Assembly: GCF_000236905.1 (NCBI RefSeq)
Contig: NC_016528.1
Span: 72,001 to 136,000 of the forward strand
Source: Tetrapisispora phaffii CBS 4417
Lineage: Eukaryota; Ascomycota; Saccharomycetes; Saccharomycetales; Saccharomycetaceae
Reading direction: 5' to 3'
DNA: 64,000 bases
Shown here: positions 63,146-64,000 of the stretch, in pieces
Layout of the letters: every line of letters begins with the position of its first letter
Numbering within the stretch: position 1 is the first letter of the stretch
Position numbers and translations under genes: made by a program
Notes under the pieces: model-generated
Seen by the model: the letters and a program-made list of their open reading frames with translations, nothing else
What the model was told of the DNA's origin: nothing
Database searches by the model: none

Positions 63146-64000
63146 ATGGCATACGTGTTAACTGAAACCTCTGCAGGTTATGCTTTATTGAAGGCCTCTG
63201 ATAAAAAAATCTACAAATCATCTACTTTGATTCAAGATTTAGATACTTCAGACAAAGTTTTAAAAGAGTTTAAAATTGCTGCTTTCTCCAAGTTTAGCTC
63301 TGCTGCCAATGCTTTAGAAGAATCCAATGCCATCATTGAAGGTAAAGTTTCTTCTCAATTACAAAAGTTATTAGAAGATATTAAGAAAGATAAGAAATCT
63401 ACTTTAGTTGTTAGCGAAACCAAGTTAGCTAATTCCATTAATAAATTAGGTTTAAACTTTAACGTCGTTTCTGATGCCGTGACTTTAGATATATACAGAG
63501 CTGTTAAAGAATATTTACCAGAGTTATTACCAGGTTTAACTGATTCTGATTTAAGCAAAATGTCATTAGGTTTAGCTCATTCCATTGGTCGTCATAAGTT
63601 AAAGTTCTCCGCTGATAAAGTTGATGTTATGATTATCCAAGCCATTGCTTTATTAGATGATTTAGACAAAGAATTAAACACCTACGCCATGAGAGTTAAG
63701 GAATGGTACGGTTGGCATTTCCCAGAATTGGCAAAGATTGTTGTCGATTCTGTTGCTTATGCTAGAATTATTTTAACCATGGGTATTAGATCCAAGGCTT
63801 CTGAAACCGATATGAGTGAAATCTTACCAGAAGAAATTGAAGAACGTGTTAAGACTGCTGCTGAAGTTTCCATGGGTACTGAAATTACTCCAGTTGATTT
63901 AGACAATATCAAGGCTTTAGCTGACCAAATTGTTGAATTTGCCGCTTACAGAGAACAATTATCCAACTACTTATCAGCCAGAATGAAGGCTATTGCTCCA
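63146..64000 (+). CDS. NOP58: Box C/D snoRNP core protein Nop58 (partial at window end)
   Basis: The first 285 codons of a gene that runs off the window. [21 protein letters not shown] and the middle part with [20 protein letters not shown] and [14 protein letters not shown] are the N-terminal and coiled-coil/NOP domains of Nop58, core of box C/D snoRNPs that guide rRNA 2'-O-methylation. Nop56 is the paralogue, but the sequence fits Nop58 better. Its neighbour RPL20 matches S. cerevisiae YOR312C-YOR310C, without DGK1 between. Confidence 0.96.
   Translation, partial: MAYVLTETSAGYALLKASDKKIYKSSTLIQDLDTSDKVLKEFKIAAFSKFSSAANALEESNAIIEGKVSSQLQKLLEDIKKDKKSTLVVSETKLANSINKLGLNFNVVSDAVTLDIYRAVKEYLPELLPGLTDSDLSKMSLGLAHSIGRHKLKFSADKVDVMIIQAIALLDDLDKELNTYAMRVKEWYGWHFPELAKIVVDSVAYARIILTMGIRSKASETDMSEILPEEIEERVKTAAEVSMGTEITPVDLDNIKALADQIVEFAAYREQLSNYLSARMKAIAP

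Overview
This window looks like a chromosome segment of a budding yeast in the family Saccharomycetaceae. The genes are compact and AT-rich, almost all intronless, and recognisable as orthologues of Saccharomyces cerevisiae genes. The single intron found, in RPL20, has a TACTAAC branch site. The gene order is a mosaic of S. cerevisiae blocks: URA5, MDM1 and CAC2 from the left arm of chromosome XIII; NOP58/RPL20 through TMA23 neighbours from the right arm of XIII and its sister block on XV; and PSH1-AIM39 from XV. Several genes that lie between them in S. cerevisiae (SEC65, NUP188, SAP30, TRM732, DGK1) are absent here. I infer a species from the whole-genome-duplication clade that lost duplicates differently from Saccharomyces, perhaps Vanderwaltozyma or Tetrapisispora. 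No species marker proves this.

Layout. 1-5.0 kb: the phosphate transporter PHO84 with its regulatory region, a cluster of LTRs, tRNA-Gln(CUG) and a GC-rich island. 5.0-22 kb: URA5, MDM1, TMA23, PRP24, PPA2, RSN1, a second GC-rich island, CAC2, CUE1 and a TatD-family gene. 22.5-29 kb: TSL1/TPS3, TIF11 and a gene with a stand-alone dilute (DIL) domain. 29.6-34.7 kb: a three-level nest of Ty1/copia elements ending in a Ty4-like retrotransposon broken by a 401-base assembly gap, then tRNA-Asn(GUU). 35-45 kb: ROY1, PET111, PSH1, COX7, AIM39, another LTR and tRNA-Ala(AGC). 45.6-64 kb: LTN1/RKR1, GNT1, FAA4/FAA1, ZRC1/COT1, a probable SFG1, RPL20 and the start of NOP58.

The genes are mostly housekeeping: phosphate, pyrimidine, trehalose, fatty-acid and zinc metabolism; U6 snRNP, ribosome, snoRNP and translation-initiation factors; ubiquitin ligases for histone Cse4 and stalled ribosomes; and mitochondrial genes (PPA2, PET111, COX7, AIM39). 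The accessory content is the LTR material. Each of the three LTR clusters ends about 91-126 bp upstream of a tRNA gene, as expected for Pol III-targeted Ty elements. The points most worth a second look are the nested insertions with exact target-site duplications, a primer-binding site matching tRNA-Gln, GC-rich intergenic islands holding strong hairpins including an 86-nt three-way junction, the motorless DIL protein, and homopolymer frameshifts in otherwise intact CAC2 and ZRC1.
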